The position numbers and the translations under genes are program-made. Below are positions 14,440-27,202 of a stretch of DNA of 37,822 nt, one piece after another (within the stretch, counting starts at the first letter, position 1; each line of letters starts with the position of its first letter). Below the pieces are notes generated by a model. The model did no database searches, was not told the DNA's origin, and saw only the letters and a list, made by a program, of their open reading frames with translations. The stretch covers positions 1-37,822 of the forward strand of contig JAEYTO010000051.1 of assembly GCA_023433925.1 (NCBI GenBank). Reading direction: 5' to 3'. The DNA comes from Pseudomonadota bacterium (GTDB taxonomy: Bacteria; Desulfobacterota; Desulfovibrionia; Desulfovibrionales; Desulfovibrionaceae).

Positions 14440-17400
14440 GCAAGCTCTTCATCGACCGGCCCATCCTGGCCATGGTCATCTCCATCGTGCTCGTCATCGT
14501 GGGGCTGGTGGCCATGCTCGGCCTGCCCACGGCCCAATATCCGGACATCGTCCCGCCCGAGATCGTCGTCTCGGGCACCTACGTCGGCGCCGACGCGGAG
14601 ACGGTCGAGCAATCCGTGGCCACGCCCATCGAGCAGCAGATGAGCGGCGTGGACAACATGAACTACATGTACTCGATAAACTCGAGCGACGGCCGCATGA
14701 GCCTGCGGGTCAACTTCGCCGTGGGCACCGACCCGAGCACGGACCAGGTGCTGTCGCAGATGCGCATGTCCCAGGCCGAGTCGCAGCTTCCGGCCGAGGT
14801 GCGCAACTACGGCGTGACCGTGAACAAGTCCACGGCCGCTCCGCTCATGGTCATCGCCCTGACCTCGCCCAAGGGATCGTATGACGAGACGTTCCTGGCC
14901 AACTATGCCTATATCAACCTCAACGACCAGCTCCTGCGCGTGCCGGGCATCTCCCAGGTCACCGTCTTCGGCGCGGGCCAGTACTCCATGCGCCTGTGGG
15001 TCGAGCCCGACACGCTGGCCAGGCTGAACATCACCATCCCCGAGATCGTCAACGCCATCCAGTCGCAGAACACGGTCAACCCGGCCGGCCAGGTCGGCGC
15101 CGAGCCCGTGCCGGCCGGGCAGGAATTCACGTACACCGTGCGCGCGGCCGGCCGGCTCACCACCCCCGAGGAGTTCGAGAAGATCGTTGTTCGCGCCAAT
15201 CCGGACGGCTCCCTGGTCCGCATAGGCGACGTGGCCAGGGCCGAGTTGGGCGCGCAGGTCTACAACCTCAAGGGCCGGCTCGACGGCAAGCCTGCGGCCG
15301 CCATGGCGCTCTACCAGCTGCCGGGCTCCAACGCCATCCAGGCCGCCGAGGGCGTGCGCGCGCTCATGGAGGACATGAAGCAGCGCTTTCCGGAAGGCCT
15401 GGACTACCTGATCGCGCTCGACACGACGCTGCCCATCACCGAGGGCATACGCGAGATCGTGCACACCCTGTTCGAGGCCGTGGCGCTCGTGCTCCTCGTG
15501 GTGTTCATCTTTCTCCAGAGCTTCCGGGCGACGCTCATTCCCATGATCGCCGTGCCGGTGTCGCTCATCGGCACCTTCGCGGTCTTTCCGCTGCTGGGCT
15601 TCTCCCTCAACACCCTGTCCCTGCTCGGGCTCGTGCTGGCCATCGGCATCGTGGTCGACGACGCCATCGTCGTGGTCGAGGCCGTGGAGCACCACATGGA
15701 GCACGGCATGTCGCCCAGGGACGCCACCCTGCGGGCCATGAGCGAGGTCACCGGACCCGTCGTGGTCACCGCGCTCATCATGGTCGCGGTCTTCGTGCCC
15801 ACGATCTTCATTCCGGGCATCACGGGCAGGCTCTACCAGCAGTTCGCCGTGACCATCGCCGTGTCCGTGGTCATCTCCGCGATAAACGCCCTGACCCTGA
15901 GCCCGGCGCTCTCGGCGCTCCTCCTCAGGCCGCGCAAGGAGTCGCGCGGGCCGCTGGCCTGGTTCTTCCGCAAGTTCAACGCCGCCTTCGGCACGGCCAC
16001 GAACGGCTACGAGCGCGTCAGCGCCGCGCTCATCCGCAGGTTCGCCTTGGGGCTGCTCCTGCTGGGAATCCTGACCGCCGGGGTCTGGGGCATCGGGAGC
16101 CGCATCCCGGCCGGATTCCTGCCCGAGGAGGACCAGGGCTACCTCTACGTCAACGTGTCCCTGCCGGCGGCCGCGTCCCTGCAACGAACAGACGCCCTAT
16201 GTCGCAAGGTGGAAGACATCCTGGGCCGGATTCCGGGCATCGCGCACTACACCTCCATCATCGGCTACAGCATGCTGAGCCAGGTCTACAACACCTACTC
16301 CGCCTTCTATTTCGTGACCTTGAAGGAATGGGGGGAGCGTACCGCGCCCGAGGAGCAGTACGGCGCTATCCTGGCCCAGGTGAACGGGAAACTCGCCGGC
16401 CTGCCGGAGGCCAACATCATCGGCTTCTCGCCTCCCGCCATTCCCGGCATCGGCACTTCCGGCGGCGTCACCTTCATGCTCCAGGACCGCTCGGGCCGGG
16501 ACATGGCCTTCCTGGCCGCCAACACGGAAAAGTTCGTACAGGCCGTGCGGCAGAGGCCGGAGGTCGCCACGGTGAACGCCGCGTTCCAGCCGGCCGTGCC
16601 GCAGCTCTTCGTGGACGTGGACCGCGACAAGGCGCTTATGCAGGGCCTCGACCTGGCGGAGGTGTACAAGACCGTGCAGGCCTTCATGGGCGGGGCCATG
16701 GTCAACTACTTCAACCGTTTTGGCCGCCAATGGCAGGTCTATGTGCAGGCCGAGGGCGATTACCGGGCCAACGCGGAGAACCTCGGCCAGTTCTACGTGC
16801 GCAACGCCAGGGGCGACGCGGTGCCCCTGTCCGCCATCACCACGATGAACCCGACCCATGGGCCGGAGTTCACCACCCGCTACAATCTCTACCGCTGCGC
16901 CCAGATCAACGCCTCGGCCAAGCCGGGCTTCAGCTCCCAGCAGGTCATGGCCGCCATGGAGGAGACTTTCCGCCAAGCCATGCCCGCGGAGATGGGCTTC
17001 GACTACATGGGCATGTCCTTCCAGGAGAAGCAGGCCCAGGAAGGGGTGCCCGCCTGGGCGGTCTTCATGCTCTCGTTCCTGTTCGTCTTCCTGCTCCTCG
17101 CCGCGCAGTACGAAAGCTGGAGCCTGCCCTTCAGCGTGCTCCTCGGCACGCCCATCGCGGTGTTCGGGGCCTTCGCGGCCCTGTGGCTGCGCGGCCTGGA
17201 GAACAACATCTACGCGCAGATCGGCCTGGTCATGCTCATCGCCCTGGCGGCCAAGAACGCCATCCTCATCGTCGAGTTCGCCAAGCTGGAGCACGAGAAG
17301 GGCAAGCCGCTCGCGGACGCCGCCCTCGCCGGCGCGCGGCTTAGGCTGCGGCCGATCCTCATGACATCGCTGGCCTTCATCCTCGGCTGCATCCCATTGT

Positions 17401-17636
17401 GGACTGCGGCGGGCGCCGGAGCGATCTCGCGGCGCATCATCGGCACGGACGTCATCGGCGGCATGCTCGCGGCGTCGTTCATCGCGATCTTCATCATCCC
17501 CATGACCTTCTACATCGTGGGCAGGCTCGGCCAGAGGAGAGGCAAGAAATCCACCGTCGTGGAGCAGCCGGCCGCTTGCGTCGGATCGGGCCGCCCGGGC
17601 GGGCGGCAAACCGAAGCTGGACAGGACAACAAGTGA
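14436..17636 (+). CDS. RND multidrug efflux pump permease (HAE1/AcrB family)
   Basis: This is the inner-membrane proton-driven pump that captures substrates from the periplasm or membrane and passes them to the outer-membrane channel. The 1066-residue length fits the HAE1 family. Proton-relay residues are visible: the Asp pair in GIVVDDAIVVVE (TM4) and the Lys in AKNAILIVEFAK (TM10). Twelve membrane helices with two large periplasmic loops are arranged as in AcrB. The start overlaps the adaptor stop. There is no TolC-type channel gene in the operon, so an outer-membrane partner must come from elsewhere. The final 40 residues are hydrophilic and poorly conserved. Confidence 0.95.
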   Translation: MSKLFIDRPILAMVISIVLVIVGLVAMLGLPTAQYPDIVPPEIVVSGTYVGADAETVEQSVATPIEQQMSGVDNMNYMYSINSSDGRMSLRVNFAVGTDPSTDQVLSQMRMSQAESQLPAEVRNYGVTVNKSTAAPLMVIALTSPKGSYDETFLANYAYINLNDQLLRVPGISQVTVFGAGQYSMRLWVEPDTLARLNITIPEIVNAIQSQNTVNPAGQVGAEPVPAGQEFTYTVRAAGRLTTPEEFEKIVVRANPDGSLVRIGDVARAELGAQVYNLKGRLDGKPAAAMALYQLPGSNAIQAAEGVRALMEDMKQRFPEGLDYLIALDTTLPITEGIREIVHTLFEAVALVLLVVFIFLQSFRATLIPMIAVPVSLIGTFAVFPLLGFSLNTLSLLGLVLAIGIVVDDAIVVVEAVEHHMEHGMSPRDATLRAMSEVTGPVVVTALIMVAVFVPTIFIPGITGRLYQQFAVTIAVSVVISAINALTLSPALSALLLRPRKESRGPLAWFFRKFNAAFGTATNGYERVSAALIRRFALGLLLLGILTAGVWGIGSRIPAGFLPEEDQGYLYVNVSLPAAASLQRTDALCRKVEDILGRIPGIAHYTSIIGYSMLSQVYNTYSAFYFVTLKEWGERTAPEEQYGAILAQVNGKLAGLPEANIIGFSPPAIPGIGTSGGVTFMLQDRSGRDMAFLAANTEKFVQAVRQRPEVATVNAAFQPAVPQLFVDVDRDKALMQGLDLAEVYKTVQAFMGGAMVNYFNRFGRQWQVYVQAEGDYRANAENLGQFYVRNARGDAVPLSAITTMNPTHGPEFTTRYNLYRCAQINASAKPGFSSQQVMAAMEETFRQAMPAEMGFDYMGMSFQEKQAQEGVPAWAVFMLSFLFVFLLLAAQYESWSLPFSVLLGTPIAVFGAFAALWLRGLENNIYAQIGLVMLIALAAKNAILIVEFAKLEHEKGKPLADAALAGARLRLRPILMTSLAFILGCIPLWTAAGAGAISRRIIGTDVIGGMLAASFIAIFIIPMTFYIVGRLGQRRGKKSTVVEQPAACVGSGRPGGRQTEAGQDNK

Positions 17637-17647
17637 ACGGAAGCATT

Positions 17648-17679
17648 GAGCATATGGACCAATTCTATTGGCAATGCTC
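17648..17679 (+). terminator. hairpin after the RND operon
   Basis: GAGCAT/ATGCTC forms the outer stem and CCAAT/ATTGG, with a TCT loop, the inner stem, starting 11 bases after the pump stop. There is no T-tract. It probably marks the 3' end of the operon. Confidence 0.4.
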
Positions 17680-17767
17680 TGGTCTAGAACATGAGAGCTG
17701 CCTTCATATCCTTCACAAATCAGCAAGCAACCGCTCTGGGCACCCTGGAGCATCATTAGCTATTTGC

Positions 17768-17786
17768 GGCATATTAATAATATGCC
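17768..17786. promoter_or_regulatory. perfect AT-rich inverted repeat upstream of glycogen phosphorylase
   Basis: GGCATATTA and TAATATGCC are perfect inverted copies separated by a single A, 72 bases before the glgP start, in an unusually AT-rich stretch. The symmetry suggests a dimeric regulator binding site; an RNA hairpin is also possible. The regulator is unknown. Confidence 0.4.
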
Positions 17787-17858
17787 ACCGGCAACCACGA
17801 GCCGTCTACTTGGTCTCTTGGTTTCTTCCTCGAGCCTCATATATAGAGAGGTGCAATC

Positions 17859-20395
<2,537 letters not shown>

Positions 20396-20396
<1 letters not shown>

Positions 20397-21391
20397 TGGC
20401 GGTGCGTGACCTGATGGAATCACTCTCTTCGCTCTTCCGTTCCGGAAGCCCGAAGGGTCGTTCGGATCATCAAGCCTTTCTGGCGGAGATGACCGAGAAT
20501 GTCGTGCTCACGGCCACTCCGAAGATCAAAGCGGTTCACGGCTACAAAAAGAAGCTGATGCCGGCCATTGAGCGCTCGACCAGCTATTTCGAGGAATCCG
20601 TCAGACATTTCCGTGGCCCGGTTCTCCTTGGAAAAGCAACCTGGGTATCCGATCCGCTTGTGAACGCCTGCTTCACTTCGGTCGAGCAGCTCGAGAGTTT
20701 TCTGCGCAGGGATTCCATCCTTCGCGCGGCGGCCGGCAGGCCTGATTGCCGGGAAGTCTACTTCCTTCTGACCATGAGCAGGCGGGAGGAGCTGGTGTCC
20801 GGGAGCGCCCTTGTGGGTGAGATGATCCGCCGGGACGTGCCGCAGGAGGTCGTCACCTTCAGCGACCATCGCTGTCTGGCGCCGGGGATCACGCTCCGGG
20901 AGACCAACGATCAAATGATCCGTCTCGCGCTCGAATTCCTGGCCTCGCTCGCGTCCGCGCGCATTCTGGAGACGAAAAGGCAGCTCGAGGATCTGGAGCG
21001 CGAGCGCACTTCGCTTGGTTATGAGATGAAGATACTGCGGCTCAAGGTAAAGGGGCTTGGCGGCGCCCTGGCGGATCATGGCGAGGTCGAAAGGGATCTG
21101 GACGCGGGCGGGAAGACAATCAAGCACCTCGATGTGGAAATCGCCAGGCTGAAATCGGAATTCAGCGATCTCAAGGACTACCTGACGCTTGTCGAGGCTA
21201 TCTTTTCCAGTCCGGAGGGAATGCTTCGCTTCGAAGACGCGACCCTGGAAGTCAACCGGGCCGGCATCAAGAATTACACCGGCGAGGATGATCCGAGCAG
21301 ACCGATCCGCTTTACCCAGCTCAGCAGCGGCGAGCGCACCCGCGCGGCCTTCCTGGCGGTCAGCCCCGTTGATGAGATACTGGAAAAATGA
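20396..21391 (+). CDS. coiled-coil protein of unknown function, overlapping glgP
   Basis: I do not recognise this 331-residue soluble protein. The first 190 residues look globular (segments AFLAEMTENVVLTATPKIKA and YFLLTMSRREELVSG). Residues of about 200-290 are rich in Glu, Lys, Arg and Leu with heptad spacing (ETKRQLEDLERERTSLGYEM and later), indicating a coiled coil, then a short C-terminal domain. There is no signal peptide or membrane helix. GGAGG lies seven bases upstream of ATG 20396, which overlaps the glgP stop, so it is translated together with the phosphorylase. A role in controlling or localising that enzyme is only a guess from position. Confidence 0.72.
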
Positions 21392-21440
21392 TTGTTGATC
21401 AGCCTGCCCGACCTTGGAGCATTTTCAAAAGCAAGATGCT

Positions 21441-22829
<1,389 letters not shown>

Positions 22830-22835
22830 TGTATC

Positions 22836-23441
22836 CTACTGGCTGATGAGTTTCTTCTGTCGGCGCTGCATGTCCTGGTGCAGCTCTTCCAGCGCCCGTA
22901 TCTTGGCGCGCATGTCCTCGTTCTCGCGGCGGGCCTCTTCGAGCTGGCGGGCCAGCTCGGCGGCCGAAAGCTCCTCGGCCTCCGCGTCCCTGGCGCCGGC
23001 GGACGCCTTGCCACTGGCCGAGCGGGGCAGGAGCGGCTCCATAAGCCTCGGGTCAGGGCAGGAGTCCGGGGTGGGCCAGCCTTGCGACCACCCGTCCCAC
23101 ATGTCCCTGGCCTGGCGGGAATCGCCGCCGTTCCTGGCCGCGGCAAGTCTGGCCACGGCCTGGCCGTAGCGGGACCGTCCCGCCAGCTCCATGTCCCCGG
23201 TGGCGACGAAAACGTCGTTGAACAGGCGGGACGCCAGCTCGAACCTGCCGGCCTTGAGGGCCTCGACGGCGCGAGAGTACATTTCGAGTTCCTGCTCCGT
23301 GGCCCTGGATCCGCTTTTTTCCCAGCGAAGGCTTGGGAGGATGCTCCCGCCGTGACCGCATCCGGCCATGAGGGCCGTGGACGCGAGGATCAGGCAGAGA
23401 ACGAGCGCGCTCAGCGCGCGGCCATGGAACGAACCCCGCAT
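22836..23441 (-). CDS. QseG-like outer-membrane lipoprotein
   Basis: This 201-residue lipoprotein has a signal peptide ending in the lipobox LMAGC (C28). Residues 40-120 are helical with a TPR-like feel (EMYSRAVEALKAGRFELASR). After a spacer there is a C-terminal coiled coil (ELARQLEEARRENEDMRAKI). Sequence likeness to E. coli QseG is weak; the call rests on position between a GlrK-like kinase and a GlrR-like regulator and on the lipoprotein/coiled-coil layout. QseG regulates its kinase in E. coli. ATG 23441 is chosen over GTG 23471 because the signal peptide then has normal length. Confidence 0.72.
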   Translation of the reverse strand: MRGSFHGRALSALVLCLILASTALMAGCGHGGSILPSLRWEKSGSRATEQELEMYSRAVEALKAGRFELASRLFNDVFVATGDMELAGRSRYGQAVARLAAARNGGDSRQARDMWDGWSQGWPTPDSCPDPRLMEPLLPRSASGKASAGARDAEAEELSAAELARQLEEARRENEDMRAKIRALEELHQDMQRRQKKLISQ

Positions 23442-23463
23442 GCGCGGTACCCTACCCGCTTCC

Positions 23464-25155
23464 CTAAGCACAGGGAAGTGAAAAACAGAAGGAGCTGCCC
23501 TGTCCGGGCGCGCTCTCGAACCACATGTCGCCGCCGTGGGCGTCCACGATGCGCTTGGAGATGGACAGCCCCAGGCCCGCCCCGTCCACGCTGTCGCGCA
23601 CGCTCTTGGCCCGGTAGTACTTGCGGAAGACGAAGGGCTGCTCGTCCGCGGCGATGCCCGGCCCCTGATCGGATACGCAGATGACCACCCGGCGGCCCGG
23701 CTCGTCGTTTTTCAGGCGCACCGTGACCACCGAGCGCTCGGGCGAGAACTTGAGCGCGTTGCCGATGAGGTTGAGCAGCACCTGGCGCACGTTCTCCACG
23801 TCGGCCTTGACCCGCGGGAGATCGTGCGGGGAGTCCACGAGGATGACGATGCCCTTGGCCTCGGCCGTGGGCTGCATGCGCTCGCTCGTCTCGGCGGCCA
23901 GGGATCCGGGGTCCGTGGGCGCGAGCTCCAGGCTCAGGTCGCGGGCCTCCAGGCTCGAGACGTGCATGAGCCGGGATAGCAGGCTGGACAGCCGGTTGAC
24001 CTCCTTGCCCGAGATGTCCAGGAACTTCTTCTGCCTCTCGTTGATCTCGCCGAGCACGCCGCCCTTCACGAGGTTCACGGCCTCGCGGATGCTCGTGAGC
24101 GGCGTGCGGATCTCGTGGCTGAGCATGGAGATGAAGTCCGAGCGCATCTGCTCCTCGCGCCGGAGCTGGTCGGTCATGCGGTTGAAGGCCTGGGCCAGCT
24201 CGCCCAGCTCGTCGTTGGTCAGCACGCGGATGGGCTCCAGCCGCCCTTCGCGGCTGAGGAGGCGTATGCCGCGCCGCAGCTCGCGCAGACCTCGACTCAG
24301 CACGTAGGCGATGAACAGGCTGCCGGCGATGCCCGCGGCGAGCGAACCCGTGAGGCCCAGGAAGCCGACGCGCTCGGCCGTGCGGGCCATGTCGTACAGG
24401 CGGATGATGCCCGACTCCATCTCCTTGCGGTTGGCGCCGCGCGCCTCGGCCAGGATGTCGAGCCACTCGTTCACGGCCTCGTCGGGCAGGAAGTCCGGCA
24501 GGCCTTGGGCAGGGGCCCGCGGATCGCCCTGCAAGGTTTGGGCTCCGGAGGCTTGGCCTTCCGGGGCCTGGACCCGCGAAGCCGGGGCTTGCGATTCCCG
24601 AAGGTCCGGGACGGCGGGCGTGATCTCGGACGTCGCCTCGGGCGCGGTCTCGTCCGTCGCCTCCGGAATGGTTTCGGGCGTCGTGGTTTCGGGCGCGGTT
24701 TCGGGCGCGATCTCCCGGTCCGTGCGCGCCATGTCCTGCTCGCGGGCGTCCAGCTCCTCTTCCCAGCCGTCGGGCAGATAGGAGCGTAGGCTCTCGTGAA
24801 GGGTCTCCCAAGGCTCGGGGATATCCGGATAAAGCCTGAGCATCTCCCGCAACCGGCCCTGATACTCGCTCAAGGTGCGGAAGTAGCTCTGGCGGTGCTC
24901 CTCGGCGCCCAGGATCTCGAAGCGCCGCTTGTTCTCCAGCAGCCCGATGAGCTGCTGGGCCATGAGCTCGGAGTTCTCCACGACCTTGTAGTTGACCCCG
25001 ACGATGCTGCTGGAGAGCGTCTCGATCTCCTTGATGCGGCCCATGAGCACGGCGGTGATGGCGTAGAAGATGGCGATGAGCAGCACGCACCAGGCCAGCA
25101 GCTTGGTGGTGATGCTTATGCGCAGAGGGAAGGGGTTCCTGGGCATGGGCTCCAT
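23464..25155 (-). CDS. GlrK-like membrane sensor histidine kinase with a P/E/T-repeat periplasmic domain
   Basis: This 563-residue kinase autophosphorylates in response to an envelope signal and should pass phosphate to the NtrC-type regulator two genes on. TM1 is at about 16-36 and TM2 at 264-286. HAMP follows, then the H-box SMLSHEIRTPL (His about 347), the N-box LLNLIGNALKFSP, and G boxes DQGPGIA and GAGLGLSISK. The periplasmic domain holds a low-complexity tract at about 149-185 rich in Pro, Glu and Thr (APETAPETTTPETIPEA and on) within a disordered-looking stretch to about 225. This makes it longer than E. coli GlrK (475). The start is uncertain between ATG 25155 and ATG 25146; neither has a strong ribosome binding site. 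Confidence 0.9.
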   Translation of the reverse strand: MEPMPRNPFPLRISITTKLLAWCVLLIAIFYAITAVLMGRIKEIETLSSSIVGVNYKVVENSELMAQQLIGLLENKRRFEILGAEEHRQSYFRTLSEYQGRLREMLRLYPDIPEPWETLHESLRSYLPDGWEEELDAREQDMARTDREIAPETAPETTTPETIPEATDETAPEATSEITPAVPDLRESQAPASRVQAPEGQASGAQTLQGDPRAPAQGLPDFLPDEAVNEWLDILAEARGANRKEMESGIIRLYDMARTAERVGFLGLTGSLAAGIAGSLFIAYVLSRGLRELRRGIRLLSREGRLEPIRVLTNDELGELAQAFNRMTDQLRREEQMRSDFISMLSHEIRTPLTSIREAVNLVKGGVLGEINERQKKFLDISGKEVNRLSSLLSRLMHVSSLEARDLSLELAPTDPGSLAAETSERMQPTAEAKGIVILVDSPHDLPRVKADVENVRQVLLNLIGNALKFSPERSVVTVRLKNDEPGRRVVICVSDQGPGIAADEQPFVFRKYYRAKSVRDSVDGAGLGLSISKRIVDAHGGDMWFESAPGQGSSFCFSLPCA

Positions 25156-25467
25156 TCCGAAGAGTTCCGCGGCTCCGGAGTCGCGCCATGCGGCTCCAAG
25201 GCGCGGTGGCGCGCACCCGGCATGCAAGAATCGAACGCGGCCGCGAAATGCCCGGCGCGTGCGTGTCGCCGGCCTTCCTCGGCCGGAACGCGGTCTCTCC
25301 AGGGGTCGGTCGCGTGAAAAAAACGGTACCGCAGGCGACGGTTTATGTAATTATGCCTTTATCCCGAAGAGTCAAATTCGGGGACATGCCCCGCGACCAG
25401 AATCGCCTTGCCTCGACCTGTCCGGCATGCCATGCTTGGGCGATACTCGGTTTCAGGCCCAAAACAA

Positions 25468-25497
25468 CCGGCCGCCCGCGCCGCGCGCGGCGGCCGG
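25468..25497 (+). other. strong GC hairpin in the leader of the disulfide reductase gene
   Basis: A perfect 9-bp stem CCGGCCGCC / GGCGGCCGG closes a 12-base GC-only loop and ends 24 bases before the start codon, close to the Shine-Dalgarno GGAGG. It may influence translation. The rest of 25156-25520 holds a smaller CGGGG/CCCCG hairpin (25379-25393) and no visible gene; both divergent promoters must lie in this gap. Confidence 0.35.
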
Positions 25498-25520
25498 GCT
25501 GGAACCACCGGAGGCGGCCC

Positions 25521-26867
25521 ATGGGCGAAAAAGTCGATCTGTTCATCATCGGCGCGGGCGTGGCCGGCAGGACTGCCGCCAAGGTCGCGCGCGGGGCGGG
25601 CTGGAGCGTGGCCATGGCCGAGGTCGACGGCCTGGGCGGGACCTGTCCCCTGCGCGGCTGCGAGCCCAAGAAGATCCTGTGGCAGGCCGTGGAGGCTGCC
25701 TGGCGCGCGGGCAACGCGCGCGGGCAGGGCGTGCTCGACTCGGCCCCGCGCGTGGACTGGGCCGGGCTCATGCGCTTCAAGCGCACCTTCACGGAGCCCG
25801 TGGACGGCGCGTTCATGCGCTCGCTCACGGCCATGGGCGTGCAGATCGTGCGCGGCCGGGCCGAGTTCACTGGCGAAGACCGCGTGGCCGCCGGCGGCCG
25901 GGAGTTCCACGCGGAGCACTTCTTCATCGGCGTGGGCGCGCAACCCATGCGTCTGCCCTTCCCTGGCGCGGGGCTGGTGACCACGAGCGACGGTTTCCTG
26001 GAGCTGGACGAGTTGCCCGAGAGCATCGTGTTCATCGGCGGCGGGTACATCTCCTTCGAGTTCGCGCACATCGCCGCGCGCTGCGGCGTGGGCTGCAAGA
26101 TCATCCAGCGCGGCGGCCGGGCGCTCAAGCTGTTCGAGCGGGACATGGCCGAGCTGGTGGTGGCCGCCACGCGCGATCTGGGCGTGGAGGTGATCATCGG
26201 CGAAGAGGTCACGGACGTGCAAAGGGAGGGCGGCCGGCTGCACGTGCACGTGGGCCGGGACCGGCGGAGGCTCTGCGACTGCGCCATGGCCGTGCACGGC
26301 GCCGGCCGCGCGCCGGCCCTGGAAGGCCTGGGCCTTGAGAAGGGCGGAGTCGAGGCGGGCAAGCGCGGGGTCACGGTTGACGAGCACTTCAGGAGCGTGT
26401 CCAACCCGCGCGTCTGGTCCGCTGGCGATTGCGCGGACACGCCCTTCCAGCTCACGCCCGTGGCCGACATGGAGGCCTGGGCCGCGGCCCGCAACCTCGT
26501 GCACGGCGAGCGGAGAACGGTGGACTACTCGGCCGTGCCCAGCGTGAGCTTCACCCTGCCCGTGCTGGCCAGCGTGGGCCTGAGCGAGGAGCAGGCCCGC
26601 GAACGGGGCCTGGACGTGGACGTGCGCGCCGGCGACATGGCGGGCTGGAGCTCCTCGCGCCGCGTGGGCGTGAAGCACGCGGGCTACAAGGTGCTCGTGG
26701 ACAAGGCCACGGACCGCGTCCTGGGCGCGCACGTGGTCGGCCACCAGGCCGAGGAGATCGTCAACGCCTTCGCCCTGGCCATGGGGCACGGCATGACGGC
26801 CAGGCAGCTCAAGGCCTTTCCCCTGGCCTATCCCACGGGCGGCTACGAGCTGCGCTACATGCTTTAG
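25521..26867 (+). CDS. FAD-dependent pyridine nucleotide-disulfide oxidoreductase, class I-like
   Basis: This 448-residue flavoprotein resembles dihydrolipoamide dehydrogenase, glutathione reductase and mercuric reductase. An N-terminal FAD Rossmann motif GAGVAG (11-16) is followed by the redox-active disulfide GGTCPLRGCEPKK (C42, C47), the NAD(P)-binding GGGYISFEFAHIAARCG, and the FAD motif VWSAGDCAD. The C-terminal dimerisation domain normally supplies the catalytic HPT-x-x-E; here it reads YPTGGYE near residues 437-443, so the His is replaced by Tyr and the protein ends a few residues later. Lacking that His, it probably acts on a substrate other than glutathione or lipoamide. GGAGG lies seven bases upstream of ATG 25521. 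Confidence 0.88.
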   Translation: MGEKVDLFIIGAGVAGRTAAKVARGAGWSVAMAEVDGLGGTCPLRGCEPKKILWQAVEAAWRAGNARGQGVLDSAPRVDWAGLMRFKRTFTEPVDGAFMRSLTAMGVQIVRGRAEFTGEDRVAAGGREFHAEHFFIGVGAQPMRLPFPGAGLVTTSDGFLELDELPESIVFIGGGYISFEFAHIAARCGVGCKIIQRGGRALKLFERDMAELVVAATRDLGVEVIIGEEVTDVQREGGRLHVHVGRDRRRLCDCAMAVHGAGRAPALEGLGLEKGGVEAGKRGVTVDEHFRSVSNPRVWSAGDCADTPFQLTPVADMEAWAAARNLVHGERRTVDYSAVPSVSFTLPVLASVGLSEEQARERGLDVDVRAGDMAGWSSSRRVGVKHAGYKVLVDKATDRVLGAHVVGHQAEEIVNAFALAMGHGMTARQLKAFPLAYPTGGYELRYML

Positions 26868-26885
26868 AGCCATGTAAATGAAATG

Positions 26886-26947
26886 CGGGTTCCAAGGGCC
26901 CGTGGCCCTTGGTGGGTGGGGTCTGGGGAGGGCAAAGCCCCTCCCAG
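26886..26947 (+). repeat. GC-rich double-hairpin intergenic repeat
   Basis: CCAAGGGCC/GGCCCTTGG with a CGT loop (26892-26912) is followed by CTGGGGAGGGC and GCCCCTCCCAG (26923-26947) around an AAA loop. This pairing of a 'ccaaggg..cccttgg' hairpin with a 'ggggagg..cctcccc' hairpin is, to my knowledge, a frequent intergenic pattern in Desulfovibrio-type genomes and probably serves as a transcript end. It sits 18 bases after the reductase stop codon. Confidence 0.6.
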
Positions 26948-27064
26948 TCATCTGCAAGTTGCTCTAGCGGCCCGCGGAAGACAGGCCGAGTGGGCCAGAA
27001 AGGCCCGCCGGATGCGCGGCATACGTGAGCAATGATTGCGTTTGTCTCAATTCTTGCGAAATTG

Positions 27065-27087
27065 AAAAGTTCAGGACGAACTTTTTT
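27065..27087 (+). terminator. intrinsic terminator
   Basis: AAAAGTTC pairs with GAACTTTT (8 bp, five-base loop) and runs into a T-tract of six. This is a good factor-independent terminator, probably for read-through from the disulfide reductase. The remaining 27088-27202 must carry the promoter of the universal stress protein/N-ATPase operon; no convincing promoter boxes are visible. Confidence 0.7.
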
Positions 27088-27202
27088 CAACGGATCGTCA
27101 GGCCCCCGTGGCCGGCTTGAAATGCAGGGTTGCCATGGTCGCCCATTTTATTTAAGGATATGAATGTGGTAGTAATTCCCACGGCATAAGCCAGAGGCGC
27201 CC

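Noticed and set aside
14352..16184. 610-codon open frame antisense to the RND permease
   Set aside because: The sense frame is a full-length pump with all key motifs; the antisense product is His/Asp/Gly-rich with no recognisable domain.
24601..24711. Repetitive tract considered as a CRISPR-like or tandem DNA repeat
   Set aside because: The repetition is short, imperfect and in frame, coding for Pro/Glu/Thr repeats; there are no unique spacers of constant length.
27100..27125. Sigma-54 promoter before the N-ATPase operon
   Set aside because: A GG...GC pair is present but the spacing is 12 or 8 bases rather than the required 10.
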